A stretch of DNA of 54,162 nucleotides. It comes from an uncultured Prevotella sp. (lineage in GTDB: Bacteria > Bacteroidota > Bacteroidia > Bacteroidales > Bacteroidaceae). The stretch is taken from assembly GCA_900544825.1 (NCBI GenBank), contig UQWP01000014.1:1-54162 (forward strand), read 5' to 3'. Position numbers and translations under genes: made by a program. The notes under the pieces are model-generated. The model did not search any database. It had not been told where the DNA came from and worked only from the letters and a program-made list of their open reading frames with translations. Within the stretch, counting starts at the first letter, position 1. Each line of letters starts with the position of its first letter. Shown one piece after another: positions 41,246 through 52,000 of this stretch.

Positions 41246-43666
41246 TTAATTCTTCTTCGGAATGTATTCATCCCAGAGTTTCAATGAGTGCAGATAGCCT
41301 GAGAAAGGCCATGCCTCTTCGGCGTTCTTGCCCAGAAGCATAAACTGCGATGGCTTGACGAGGAGCTGGATATCCTTCTGACTGATGAGCTTGTCGTTGA
41401 TGTAGATGCTCTCGATTCTGCCGTCGAAGCATACATATACGTGCTGCCACTTGCCTTCCAGGGTCTTGATCTCCTTGTAGCCGGCATCCTCGTACCATCC
41501 GTAGTGGTTCATCACACCGCAGCGTGGTTCGGTGCCGTTTACCAGCATCAGCTTCTCCAGTTCATCGTGCGAAGAGGTGAAATCGGCTACGCATTCATTC
41601 TCGGCAATCTCCGGATTCAGAATCCATGCCTCGATGGTGTATGGTGCGTTGTCGCGGATAGTGGCTGGGAGCATGAAGTTGCTTCTGTAACTCTCCTTGC
41701 CGGTAAAGGCGAATGCCTTCTTGCCCTCTATGGTCTTGATGATGGCTGCAGTATCGTGCTGTGTCTCGAACTCGCCCTTGAGATGAACATCCAGCGGACT
41801 TCCGTTCTTGATGTAAGGCACGGTATCGCCCTCGTTATAGTAGTCGGCGCTGATATCTACCACCAGTCCCTGACTGTTCTTGTCGGCTACAGCCTCACGC
41901 ACGATGTTGCTCTGTGCATCGAAAGCCTTTTCTGCAGCCTCCTGTTTCCAGTTATAATAACGGAGATTGGTGAGGGTAAATTGCTTTTCACCTGCACTAA
42001 TTTCCAGTTTTCCTTCAGAAAGATTCAGACGAGGATCGTTTTCATCTATCTGATGCCAGCTTCCGTTGTCGAAAGCCTGGGCGGTGAGGGTGTGCTTGCG
42101 AGCCTTGCCGAGTTGCGGATGAGTCATCACGAGCTGGGCACCCGGTTGCAGGGTGATGGCATCTTTGCCAGCCATGCGCTCTCTGAGGGCTGTACCCTGA
42201 AGGAGAGAGAACTTGCTGGCGAGCATTCCCTCGTTGTTATGCCAGGTTGTGCCGTCGAAATCGGCTGCTGTCAGACCGAGCCACTGCTGTGGAGCTGAAT
42301 CCTCTACGGAACCATAAACCTTGATGTTCCAGATGGCGCCACCGAAACCATTCTTCTGACCGCCGGTATAGGTGAGGCGGATGTACTGCGCCTTGGCATT
42401 TCCGAAATCTACCATTGGTGAACCTGCCAGACGGTTTTGTCGCTTGTCGGAGAAGGTCTGCCAGTGCTTACCATCATTCGATGTCTCGATGATATACTGA
42501 TAGAACTGGGTGCCGTATTCAAACTGAGTCCAGATGCTCTTGATGCTCTGCTTCTTGCCCAGGTCAATCTGAATCCAAGCTGGTTCGGTGGTGCGAGGAC
42601 GCCAGAGCGTTTCCGGACGGAAGTCGTTGTCGTAGTAGGAAGAGGCGGTAACCTTGGCACCGAAGGCGAGGTTCTTAGCCACCTTCATCTCTGGTTTCAG
42701 ATCGAGACCTTCGTGGGTTGGGATAACTTCCTTGATAGTGCCGTCGGCATTGAATTCGAGTTTGTCGATAGCCACCTGACGATGGAATCCACGGTTGGAA
42801 TGCGGATTGTCGTGGCGATGATATACGATGTAGTAGTTGTCGCCTTCCTGCAGTACACTGTTGTGTCCCGGACCATGAACGGTTCCGTCGGCATTGGTCT
42901 TGAGGATGGTGCCGTGGTAGGTATAAGGACCGAGCGGACTCTTGGCTGTTGCGTAATCCACACGATAGCTGGCATCCTCGCAATGCTCGCAGGAGTAGAG
43001 GAAGTAGTAGATGCCGTTGCGCTTGAAGACGAAAGGAGCCTCAAAGAAGTGAGTAACCTCGGTATTCGGGATGAGTTTGGTTTCGCTGAACGACTTCATA
43101 TCAGGATTCAGCTTACCTGCTCCACAACCGAAGCCTTTGTAGATGCCCCAGGTTCCCCAATACATATAGACCGAACCGTCATCATCGCGGAAGGTCTGAC
43201 CATCGAGGGTGATGGCATTCTTCACGAATCTGTCCGGTACGAGTACTGCTTCGCTCTCGCCCAATACGTTCTTCCAAGGACCGCGAGGTGTTTCGCCCAC
43301 ACCCAGATGAAGTTTGCAAGGCTGGCAGTAGAGATAGTAATACTTGCCGTCAGTTTCGTCCTTCATCACATCCGGTGCCCATATCCAGTGGCTGTCTGGC
43401 CAGTTCATCGGCATCAGAGTCCAGTTTTTGAAATCCTTGCTGCACCAGAGCTGTGCCGGTCCGAAACCGGCTCCGCTACCGTCGGTGGTAGCATATATAT
43501 AATAGGTGTCACCAAACTTCTTGATGGTTGGGTCGGCAAAATAGCCAGGCAGGATTGGGTTGCCTGCTCCCGGAGTGTTGTAAGCAGCTTTCTGGGCAGC
43601 CCCCATCTGAGGAACTGCCGCAGCTGCCGTTACGAATAGTGTTACAATTATATTCTTATTAACCAT
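41246..43666 (-). CDS. GH43 glycosidase with F5/8-type and LamG-like C-terminal domains
   Basis: An 806-residue exported enzyme. Signal peptide 1-24. The five-bladed propeller has the GH43 catalytic set D45 (GYFADPTIKKFGDTYYIYAT, base), D154 (ITLDGQTFRDDDGSVY) and E209 (THFFEAPFVF, acid). A discoidin-like domain follows (about 330-450; VTASSYYDNDFRPETLWRP) and a concanavalin/LamG-like domain closes the protein (about 640-800; YTIEAWILNPEIAEN). GH43 enzymes act mostly on arabinose or xylose linkages; the gene company favours an arabinofuranosidase, but subfamily was not assigned. Confidence 0.9.
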   Translation of the reverse strand: MVNKNIIVTLFVTAAAAVPQMGAAQKAAYNTPGAGNPILPGYFADPTIKKFGDTYYIYATTDGSGAGFGPAQLWCSKDFKNWTLMPMNWPDSHWIWAPDVMKDETDGKYYYLYCQPCKLHLGVGETPRGPWKNVLGESEAVLVPDRFVKNAITLDGQTFRDDDGSVYMYWGTWGIYKGFGCGAGKLNPDMKSFSETKLIPNTEVTHFFEAPFVFKRNGIYYFLYSCEHCEDASYRVDYATAKSPLGPYTYHGTILKTNADGTVHGPGHNSVLQEGDNYYIVYHRHDNPHSNRGFHRQVAIDKLEFNADGTIKEVIPTHEGLDLKPEMKVAKNLAFGAKVTASSYYDNDFRPETLWRPRTTEPAWIQIDLGKKQSIKSIWTQFEYGTQFYQYIIETSNDGKHWQTFSDKRQNRLAGSPMVDFGNAKAQYIRLTYTGGQKNGFGGAIWNIKVYGSVEDSAPQQWLGLTAADFDGTTWHNNEGMLASKFSLLQGTALRERMAGKDAITLQPGAQLVMTHPQLGKARKHTLTAQAFDNGSWHQIDENDPRLNLSEGKLEISAGEKQFTLTNLRYYNWKQEAAEKAFDAQSNIVREAVADKNSQGLVVDISADYYNEGDTVPYIKNGSPLDVHLKGEFETQHDTAAIIKTIEGKKAFAFTGKESYRSNFMLPATIRDNAPYTIEAWILNPEIAENECVADFTSSHDELEKLMLVNGTEPRCGVMNHYGWYEDAGYKEIKTLEGKWQHVYVCFDGRIESIYINDKLISQKDIQLLVKPSQFMLLGKNAEEAWPFSGYLHSLKLWDEYIPKKN

Positions 43667-43688
43667 ATCAACTTCTTTTTTTTAATGT

Positions 43689-45674
43689 TTATTTCTTGAT
43701 AACCTTGATGACGAATCCACCGCCCGAAGCAAGATGGATCTTCATTTCTGAATTCTGATGGATGTCGGATTTCTCTATCTTATAATCCTCGGCATCGTGG
43801 TTGGCATTGATGCCATCCTTCAATACGATTGCCTCGTAATCGCCATCTGCGAGGAAGTCAAACTTCAAGGTGAGCGTGCGCTCATCCCAGTTGCTCTGAC
43901 CGCCTACATACCAGTCGTTGCCCTTCTTTCGGGCGGTAACGATATACTTTCCGATTTCGCCCTGTGGCACGATGGTCTTGTCGAAGACTACTGGCAATGA
44001 AGCGATGTATCGGGTGTATGGCTCATCAGCCTCGTAGTTGGTAGGAGCGTCGGCGAGCATCGTAAACGGACTGTCCTGTACGATGTAGCAGGCAGCCTGG
44101 TGGCATCGTGTACCCATCGAAATCGGTTTGGTGTAGATAGCCTTCCAGTTATCGCGGGTTCCATTTCTCATCGCTCCCGGTGTGAAATCCACCAGTCCTG
44201 CCATCATTCGGATGTATGGGAAGGTGACGTCGTAGAGCGGCATATCATTCTTAGCCTCCGTCCAGCGGCATTCTTCCATACCGAATACACTCTCGTAGTT
44301 GAGAATGTTAGGATAGGTGCGGTTCAAACCGTGTGGCTTGTAGATGCCGTGCAGGTCGAGGATGAGGTGGTGCTTGGCGGTGCAGGCAGCCAGACGTTCC
44401 ACCATTTCGATGGCAGTCTGGTCGTCGCGGTCCATGAAATCCACCTTGAATCCCTTGATGCCCATATCAGCATAGGTCTCGCAGATGGTTTCCAGGTTCT
44501 CGTCCATCACGTTGAAGACTGCCCAGAGCACGATATCCACGCCCTTGCTCTTACCGTATTCTATGAGCTTAGGCAACTGGATATCGTCTATTGGTTTCAG
44601 AATGCTTCCCTCTTTCGAGTTGTACCATCCTTCATCGAGGACGATGTATTCCAAACCGTGATTATGAGCAAAATCTATATAATACTTGTAAGTTTCAAAA
44701 TTGATGCCTGCCTTGAAATCCACCCCTTTCAGATTCCAGTCGTTCCACCAGTCCCAAGCAACCTTTCCGGGTTTGATCCAGGAAGTATCTCCAATCTTGT
44801 TGGGAGCAGCTAGGGCATACACCAGGTTGTTGGTCGGCATCTGTGTATCGTGCTCTGTGATGGCGAAGATGCGCCAAGGATAATTTCGCTTGCCGGAACT
44901 TACAGCGATGTAATCGTGGGCACTCTTCACGTGGCTCATGTGTCGCCAAGGGTAGTAAGCCATCTCCTTAGGATAAGGAGCAAAGGCGGCTCTCAGGATA
45001 CCCTTCTCCTGATCCTGTTTGCTGCTGTTAGCCTTCAGCCACATGCCCGGATAACTCTGCAGGTCGCTTTCCAAAATGGTAACCTTCGCCTTGCCGCAAT
45101 CTATGGTAGCTGGCAGAAAGGCTAAATCCTGCTTGGCGGTATCGAGCTGAGTCTCGTGATAGATATTCTGGAAAGCCATGGCAAAAGGCTTTTCGGGTGT
45201 CGTGGTGTAAGGCAACCATGCCTTCTTGTCCTTGCCGAACTGGTAGGCGGCTGTTTCATTCAGGATGATGGTCTTGCCTTTTCGCTGAGTATGGAATCGG
45301 TAAGCCACTCCCTCATCGTAAACTCTGAGGATGATGCCGAAACCGTTCTTCAGTTTCAGGTTCAGCTCCTGATAGCTGGTTTCGATGCTTGGCTGGCGAT
45401 AGAACGGTGCCTGGATGGTTTCCCGGTGGTTGGAGATTTTGCGACTCGCAACCTTCGGGTTCTTGCCCAAGTCCATTCCATCGCTCAGCACTACACCTAT
45501 TGAAGACTCCTGTAAAAGAATGGAGCCATTGTATTTAAAATTTAATGAGAGAGCTTTGTCTGTGCTCAGTTCAGCCACAATCTTCCCGTCAGGTGATTTC
45601 ACCTGATAGTTTTCTGCTGATGCCGTAGCCCCTATATATAATAAGGTGGCGATGAAGAAGAGTTTCTTTACCAT
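43689..45674 (-). CDS. GH97 glycosidase, retaining type (alpha-galactosidase or beta-L-arabinopyranosidase-like)
   Basis: A 661-residue exported enzyme with signal peptide 1-20, N-terminal beta-sandwich, (beta/alpha)8 barrel and C-terminal beta domain. In the barrel the nucleophile position is Asp, D412 (KVDFMDRDDQ), and E467 (YESVFGMEECRW) lies 55 residues later. As I recall, this is the spacing of the retaining enzyme BT1871 (D415/E470), unlike the inverting SusB type, which uses Glu. Retaining GH97 members include alpha-galactosidases and beta-L-arabinopyranosidases; the locus makes the latter attractive. First gene of the minus arm; 22 bp before the GH43 gene. Confidence 0.9.
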   Translation of the reverse strand: MVKKLFFIATLLYIGATASAENYQVKSPDGKIVAELSTDKALSLNFKYNGSILLQESSIGVVLSDGMDLGKNPKVASRKISNHRETIQAPFYRQPSIETSYQELNLKLKNGFGIILRVYDEGVAYRFHTQRKGKTIILNETAAYQFGKDKKAWLPYTTTPEKPFAMAFQNIYHETQLDTAKQDLAFLPATIDCGKAKVTILESDLQSYPGMWLKANSSKQDQEKGILRAAFAPYPKEMAYYPWRHMSHVKSAHDYIAVSSGKRNYPWRIFAITEHDTQMPTNNLVYALAAPNKIGDTSWIKPGKVAWDWWNDWNLKGVDFKAGINFETYKYYIDFAHNHGLEYIVLDEGWYNSKEGSILKPIDDIQLPKLIEYGKSKGVDIVLWAVFNVMDENLETICETYADMGIKGFKVDFMDRDDQTAIEMVERLAACTAKHHLILDLHGIYKPHGLNRTYPNILNYESVFGMEECRWTEAKNDMPLYDVTFPYIRMMAGLVDFTPGAMRNGTRDNWKAIYTKPISMGTRCHQAACYIVQDSPFTMLADAPTNYEADEPYTRYIASLPVVFDKTIVPQGEIGKYIVTARKKGNDWYVGGQSNWDERTLTLKFDFLADGDYEAIVLKDGINANHDAEDYKIEKSDIHQNSEMKIHLASGGGFVIKVIKK

Positions 45675-45719
45675 AACTTTCTAGGTTTATTATGTTTTGT
45701 CTTTTTTGTTATTTGCTTA

Positions 45720-45754
45720 TTCAGAGAAACGTTTGTTAATTCAGGGAAACGTTT
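45720..45754 (-). repeat. two 15-bp direct repeats in the GH97 leader, period 20 bp
   Basis: TTCAGAGAAACGTTT (45720-45734) and TTCAGGGAAACGTTT (45740-45754) differ at one base. They lie between the GH97 promoter and its start codon. Confidence 0.6.
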
Positions 45755-45788
45755 TTGCCTTTTCGGAGAATCTTTTTCGTTTCTGCTG

Positions 45789-45796
45789 CAAAATTA
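45789..45796 (-). promoter_or_regulatory. -7 element of the GH97-GH43-GH127 arm
   Basis: The minus strand reads TAATTTTG, giving a leader of about 105 nt before the GH97 start. Confidence 0.5.
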
Positions 45797-45864
45797 CAAA
45801 GAGAATCGGGTATTTAATGGAAATAAAGTCCAAAAGACTGCAAAAATCGTTTCAAAGGGGTACA

Positions 45865-45887
45865 ACTAGACGATTTTGTTATCTTTG
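45865..45887 (+). promoter_or_regulatory. GH146 promoter with a TAGACGAT site
   Basis: TATCTTTG (45880-45887) is the -7 box. ACTAGACGATTTT (45865-45877) just upstream shares TAGACGAT with two sites before susC. It lies between the divergent promoters of the two arms. Confidence 0.55.
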
Positions 45888-45973
45888 TGCACGATACTTT
45901 TACGACAGCACGTTTTTTTTCTGTTATTTTGCAGCCAGAAAATTAAACGAAACAAATAATAAATCTAGAAGAT

Positions 45974-48874
45974 ATGGATTTAAAGCAGTTTACATTATTG
46001 ATAGGTGTAGCCAGTTTGCCATCTCTGGCAACGGCAGCCACTGTTTATCGCACCATCTTCAAGGTGGCTGCGGTAGCAGTGGATTGTCCGGAGGGCACAG
46101 CTCCCCGACTTCCTAATCTCGTGTGGGTAACCTATTCTGATGGTTATTCAGAGTATCGACAGGTACGCTGGGCTAACTCTCCGCTTGCTGATGAGCAGGC
46201 TGAGGCTGATGCGCAGAAGCATCCTGCCGGAAGCCAATACGAGATTGGTGGTTTTGTGATTGGTGATGAGACTACCGACAATGGTTATTCTGTCAAGGCA
46301 CAAGTCAAGGTAGTGGCTGGAGGCTATCAGACTCCTGAAAAGGAAGTGGCTCATACCTTCTCGCTCGCTGATGTGAGCATAGACGGTGACAACCGACTCA
46401 CCCACAACCGTGATGAGGCTATCCGCGAGATCTGTTCCTGGGATGTTACCCAGCAACTCTACAACTATCGCGATACCTACGGTCTCAGTACCGAGGGCTA
46501 TACCAAGAGTGATGGCTGGGATTCGCCAGACACCAAGCTCAAGGGTCATGGTTCAGGTCACTATATGTCGGCAATCGCACAGGCATACGCCGTGGCAACC
46601 AATCCTGAGCAGAAGGCAATCCTTCGCAAGAACATCACCCGAATGGTGAATGAGTTGCGACAGTATCAGGAGATGACCTTTGTATATAATAAGGATCTGA
46701 AGCGCAACTGGGAGGCTCGTGATTTCGCTCCTGAGGCTGAACTCAGAGAGATGAAGGGCACCTGGGCTGCTTTTGATGAGTATAAGAAGCATCCTGAACA
46801 GTATGGTTACGGCTATATCAACGCCATTCCGGCTCAGCATTGTGCTCTGATAGAAATGTATCGTGCCTACAACAACTCCGATTGGGTTTGGGCACCTTAT
46901 TACAGCGTACACAAGCAGCTTGCCGGTCTGATAGACATCGCCACCTACTTTGATGATAAGGAAATCTGCGACAAGGCACTCCTCATCGCCAAGGATATGG
47001 GACTCTGGGTATGGAACCGAATGCACTACCGCACTTACGTGAAGCAGGATGGTACCCAGGATGAGCGCAGAGCCAAGCCGGGCAACCGCTACGAGATGTG
47101 GGACATGTACATCGCCGGTGAGGTGGGAGGTATGAGCGAATCGCTCTCCCGTCTTTCTGAGATGGTTTCCAATCCGGATGAGAAGGCAAAGCTACTCGAG
47201 GCAGCCAACTGTTTCGATGCGCCTAAGTTCTATGATCCGCTGAGCAAGAACATCGATGATATCCGCACCCGCCATGCCAACCAGCATATTCCGATGATTA
47301 TCGGAGCGCTGCGCAGCTACAAGAGTAATCAAAAGCCATACTATTACAATCTGGCTGAGAACTTCTGGAGTCTGGTGCAGGGCAGATACATGTATGCGAT
47401 GGGTGGTGTAGGCAACGGAGAGATGTTCCGTCAGCCATACACACAGATTCTGAGTATGGCAACCAATGGACTGCAGGAAGGTGAATCGCAGGCTTATCCG
47501 GATATCAATGAAACCTGCTGTGCGTATAACCTCATCAAGCTGAGCAAGGATCTGAACTGTTATAACCCTGATAATGCGCAGTATCTTGACTATATCGAGC
47601 GCACGCTGTACAATCAGATTATCGGTTCGCTCAATCCGGACCAGTATCAGACCTGCTATCAGTATGCTGTAGGATTGAATGCCACCAAGCCATTCGGCAA
47701 CGAGACTCCTCAGAGCTCCTGCTGCGGCGGTACAGGTTCTGAAAACCATACCAAGTACCAGCAGTCGGCTTATTTTGCCAATGACAATACCCTCTGGGTA
47801 GGACTCTATATGCCAACCACCCTCCACTGGAAGGAGAAGGGTGTGACCATCAGGCAGGATTGCCTGTGGCCGGCACAGCATTCAGCCATCAAGATAACGG
47901 AAGGCGAGGGCGATTTCACCCTGAAACTCCGTGTACCATACTGGGCTACGCAAGGTTTCTCCATCAAGGTGAACGGTAAAGAAGTGGCAAAGAGCTATCA
48001 GCCTAGCACCTATGTAGAACTGGAGCAGAAGCACTGGAAGGTGGGCGATGTCGTAGAAATCGACATGCCATTCAGTAAGCATATCGAGTATGGTGCCGAC
48101 AAGCTTTCGAGCGATGTGGCAAGTATGGACGGTACTCCGCTGAAGACATCCTGGGTAGGAACCCTGATGTACGGACCATTGGTGATGGCAGGTACAGGCG
48201 CACAGACCTGGAACCAGGCCACGCTGAACATCGACTCCCGATTGAGCAAGATCACCGTGGGCGAATCGAACGGCGTGACTACAGGAGCAGGAGCCAATCT
48301 CCTTACCCTGAAGTTGGATGGCAAGGAATTCCAGCCAGACTATTATCGCAACGCCAATAGTACCCACTACTACCGCATCAACCTGACCGATGCCAAGAGT
48401 AAGAAGAGCAAGAAGGTGAAGATAGATTTCACCGAACTGAATTCTCTTCTGAATCTTGCCGCAGAGCGCAAGGCTGATCAGGAGAAGTGGAATGCCCTCT
48501 CTCAGAAGGTTCCGGAGTATGCTCCATGGGCACCGTTCGGCTATGAGCGCATGCAGAAGGTGATGGCTCAGGCACAGGAGCTGGTGGCAAAGGGCAAGAA
48601 GAAGGTTACCCTGGATGAACTGGAAGGCACTACTGCCATCCTGAACCGTGCCATCAACACGATGCGCCCTGGCAACCTTGCCGAGATGGAAGACCTCCGA
48701 GAACTTTCCGGACTGCTTCGCCGTGCCGGTTGGCCGGATGACAACACCAGCGAGGAACTCAAGGAAGCCATCAGTTATGGCAGAATGGTTCAGAAATACG
48801 TGACCGACGGAAGTGGAACCCACGACATGATCCATGCTGCTGTGGGAAAACTGAAGAAGGCGATGAAACAATAA
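45974..48874 (+). CDS. GH146/GH127-type (DUF1680) beta-L-arabinofuranosidase
   Basis: A 966-residue exported enzyme. Signal peptide 1-21. An Ig-like domain (about 25-115; LPNLVWVTYSDGYSEYRQVRW) precedes the (alpha/alpha)6 barrel. The metal and catalytic motifs are intact: E513-T-C515-C516 (INETCCAYN) and C583-C584 (SSCCGGTGSENH), with Cys583 as the probable nucleophile by analogy with HypBA1. A beta domain and a helical C-terminal extension follow (about 830-966). It would remove terminal beta-L-arabinofuranose, for example from arabinan side chains. It heads the plus arm, 220 bp before susC. Confidence 0.9.
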   Translation: MDLKQFTLLIGVASLPSLATAATVYRTIFKVAAVAVDCPEGTAPRLPNLVWVTYSDGYSEYRQVRWANSPLADEQAEADAQKHPAGSQYEIGGFVIGDETTDNGYSVKAQVKVVAGGYQTPEKEVAHTFSLADVSIDGDNRLTHNRDEAIREICSWDVTQQLYNYRDTYGLSTEGYTKSDGWDSPDTKLKGHGSGHYMSAIAQAYAVATNPEQKAILRKNITRMVNELRQYQEMTFVYNKDLKRNWEARDFAPEAELREMKGTWAAFDEYKKHPEQYGYGYINAIPAQHCALIEMYRAYNNSDWVWAPYYSVHKQLAGLIDIATYFDDKEICDKALLIAKDMGLWVWNRMHYRTYVKQDGTQDERRAKPGNRYEMWDMYIAGEVGGMSESLSRLSEMVSNPDEKAKLLEAANCFDAPKFYDPLSKNIDDIRTRHANQHIPMIIGALRSYKSNQKPYYYNLAENFWSLVQGRYMYAMGGVGNGEMFRQPYTQILSMATNGLQEGESQAYPDINETCCAYNLIKLSKDLNCYNPDNAQYLDYIERTLYNQIIGSLNPDQYQTCYQYAVGLNATKPFGNETPQSSCCGGTGSENHTKYQQSAYFANDNTLWVGLYMPTTLHWKEKGVTIRQDCLWPAQHSAIKITEGEGDFTLKLRVPYWATQGFSIKVNGKEVAKSYQPSTYVELEQKHWKVGDVVEIDMPFSKHIEYGADKLSSDVASMDGTPLKTSWVGTLMYGPLVMAGTGAQTWNQATLNIDSRLSKITVGESNGVTTGAGANLLTLKLDGKEFQPDYYRNANSTHYYRINLTDAKSKKSKKVKIDFTELNSLLNLAAERKADQEKWNALSQKVPEYAPWAPFGYERMQKVMAQAQELVAKGKKKVTLDELEGTTAILNRAINTMRPGNLAEMEDLRELSGLLRRAGWPDDNTSEELKEAISYGRMVQKYVTDGSGTHDMIHAAVGKLKKAMKQ

Positions 48875-48954
48875 AGACATTGAAACAACAAAACAATAAA
48901 ACATTAAAGACATTATTTAGAATAAACAACATTTAAGAGTAACAAAATCGGCTT

Positions 48955-49020
48955 AAAAGACGAAAATATCGTCCAATCCGGGCGGTTTAGACGATATTTT
49001 CACTCTTTTAGACGATAATG
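48955..49020. promoter_or_regulatory. TAGACGATA operator array upstream of susC
   Basis: TTTAGACGATATTTT (48986-49000) and TTTTAGACGATAATG (49006-49020) are direct repeats 21 bp apart. GAAAATATCGTC (48962-48973) is the inverted form of GACGATATTTTC (48990-49001). The two-turn spacing favours a dimeric regulator; the same core occurs before GH146. Confidence 0.6.
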
Positions 49021-49044
49021 CGGCACGAAATGCTAAATATTGTG

Positions 49045-49052
49045 TTACTTTG
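49045..49052 (+). promoter_or_regulatory. -7-like element of susC
   Basis: TTACTTTG is one base off TAnnTTTG and ends 25 bp after the last operator copy, fitting an activator-dependent promoter. The leader to the ATG at 49095 is about 35 nt. Confidence 0.45.
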
Positions 49053-49094
49053 CAATTGAAAATTAAAACATAATAAACCTAGCAAAAATAGAAA

Positions 49095-52000
49095 ATGAGA
49101 CAGACACAAAAAATCTCAGACTTTGTACATAGCCAAGCTTATGTTAAAGCCATCGTGTGTTTGTTCCTTGCCTGCGGAGGTACATTACCTACTATTGCGG
49201 CAAATGAGACCTTATCAAACCCTTCTGTACAATCTGTTCAGCAGAATGGTACCACCATTAAAGGTGTGGTTGTAGATGAACAGGGCGAACCTATCATTGG
49301 TGCAAGCGTTGTAGAAAAAGGCAATGCTAAGAATGGTACCGTTACCGATCTTGATGGTAACTATACCTTGCAGCTCAAGAAAAGCAATGCTCCTGTTGTC
49401 GTTTCCTATATTGGATATAAGAGTGTAACCATCGTCAAGGGTGGCAAGGTTACTCTGCAGGCAGACAACAAGCTCCTGGATGAGTTGGTTGTCGTAGGTT
49501 ATGGTACCCAGAAGAAGGCTACCCTTACTGGTTCTGTATCTTCTATCGGTAGTGACGAATTGAGTAAGATGGCTGCTACCAACATTACCAATGCCCTGGC
49601 TGGTAAGACTGCGGGTGTCATCGCCAATACCCGTACAGGTGAGCCTGGTGCTGATGATGCCAACATTCTTATTCGTGGTAAGGGTACAATGGGTGATACA
49701 TCCCCATTGATTGTAGTTGATGGTGTTGCCGATCGTTCTTTCGGTCGTTTGAATCCAGATGACATCGAGAGTATTTCCGTATTGAAGGATGCTTCTGCTG
49801 CCATTTATGGTGCTCGTGCAGCCAATGGTGTTATCCTCGTTACCACCAAGCGTGGTAAGGCAGGTAAGGTACAGGTGAAGTATGATGGTACTGTATCTTT
49901 CTCTCAGCCTACCCGCATCCCTAAGATGCTGAATGCTTATGAGTATGCTACTTATACCAATGAGTTTGATAAGAACCGAGGTGCTGCACTTACCTATCCG
50001 GAAACTGCCATTCAGAAAATCAAGGATGGAGCAGACCAGATTAGCTTCCCTGATACCAACTGGTGGGATGCTGTAGCACAGGATTGGGCTACCAATACCC
50101 AGCATAGTCTTTCTATTAGCGGTGGTACAGAGAAAATTTCTTTCTATACTTCTGCTCAATATATGCAGCAGGATCCTATTTACAAGAATAGTCCGCAGAA
50201 ATATAAGCAATATCAGTTTATCACGAATCTTGATGCACAAATCAACAAGAGCATCAAGTTGAGTATGGATATCTTGGGACGTCGTGAAACCCGCGACCGT
50301 GGTGTACGCTCTACAGAGGATATGTTTGGTTATTTCCTGACCACCAATCCTATGTCTGCTCCTTACTATCCTAACGGATTGCTCCGCAAGGGATTCGATG
50401 GTGTAACCAATAATGCAGTCTTGATGATTTCTGATATTCCTGGTAAGAGCAATACAACCAATAATACATTGAATATCAAACCGAAAGTTCATGTAGATTT
50501 GGATGTTGTTACCAAAGGATTGTATGCGGAAGGATATGCTGCGTTGGATTTCAATTACAACAATGGAAAGACAATGTACACTCCTTTTGATATCTATCAG
50601 TACAACTCGGAAACTCAGGAGTATGATAATTTGAGAAGTTCTACTGGTAATATTTCGCTTGATTCTTGGTCTAGCAACTCTGACCGTATCACTTTGAATG
50701 CCCGCATTGGCTACACTCGTACCTTTGGCGATCATAAGGTGGATGCTTTCGTATCTTACGAGCAGATGAAGTACAAGTACAATTACCTGTATGGTTATCG
50801 TACTAATTTCATGTCATTTGCACTTCCTGATCTTGATTTTGGTGGAACCAAGGATACAGACAAAAATAATTCGGGAAGTTCTGATGAGTTTGCTCGCCAG
50901 AACTGGTTCGGTCGTGTAAACTATAACTATAAGGATAAGTATCTTGCAGAGGCAACTTTGCGTTATGATGGTTCTATGAACTTTGCCAAAGGTCACCGCT
51001 GGGGTCTGTTCCCTGCTGTGTCTGCTGGTTGGGTAATGTCTGAGGAAAGCTGGTTTAAGCCACTCACCAAGGCTGTCAATTTCTTGAAGTTGAAGGCTTC
51101 GTATGGTGTTATGGGTAATGATAATATCTCGGCTTATCAGTATTTATCTACCTATTCTTACCGTGTAGGAGACAATGCAAACTTGTATGCCTTTGGCACC
51201 AATCCATCCTTAGTACAAGGTATTTATTCTTCAACTGTGGCTAATCCATTGGTAACATGGGAAAAGGCTCATTCTTGGAATGCCGATTTCTCTTCTCAGT
51301 TCCTGAATGGAATGTTTGGCTTGGATTTCGACTGGTTTAAGTCTGCCCGTCGTGATATCTTGATTACTCGTAATGCTTCAGTTCCAACCTATTCTGGTTT
51401 GACTTTGCCTTCTGAGAATCTCGGTAAGGTAGATAATACAGGTTTCGAAGCAGTTGCTTTCTATAAGGATCACAAGGGTGATTTCTCCTGGAATGTATCT
51501 GCCAATGTTACTTATGCAAAGAATGAGGTGATCTATATGGATGAGGCTGTGAAGACTGTAGCTTGGCAGCGTATAACAGGTCATTCTATGGAAGGCTATA
51601 CACTTTATCATGCCACTGGCATATATCAGACTCAAGAAGAAGTGGACAATTCTATTCATTTGCCAGGAGCAAAACCTGGTGACTTGATTTATGAGGATAC
51701 CAATGGTGATAAGCAGATAACCTGGGATGATGCTGTTCGCACAGATAAGAGTGCTACTCCACGCTGGATGTTTGGACTTACCCTTGGTGGTTCTTGGAAA
51801 GGTCTTGACTTCACAGCTTTCTTCAAGGGACAGGCTGATGCACAGATTCTCGTAAAGCCAACCATGAATATGGCAAAGGAGTTCTATGATGGACGTTGGA
51901 GAGAAGATGCTTCTGAGTCAGAAAGACTCAATGCAAAATATCCACGTGCATTCATGTCTGTATCTCAGGTTGATACCCGTAATGCGCTGGATTCTGACTG

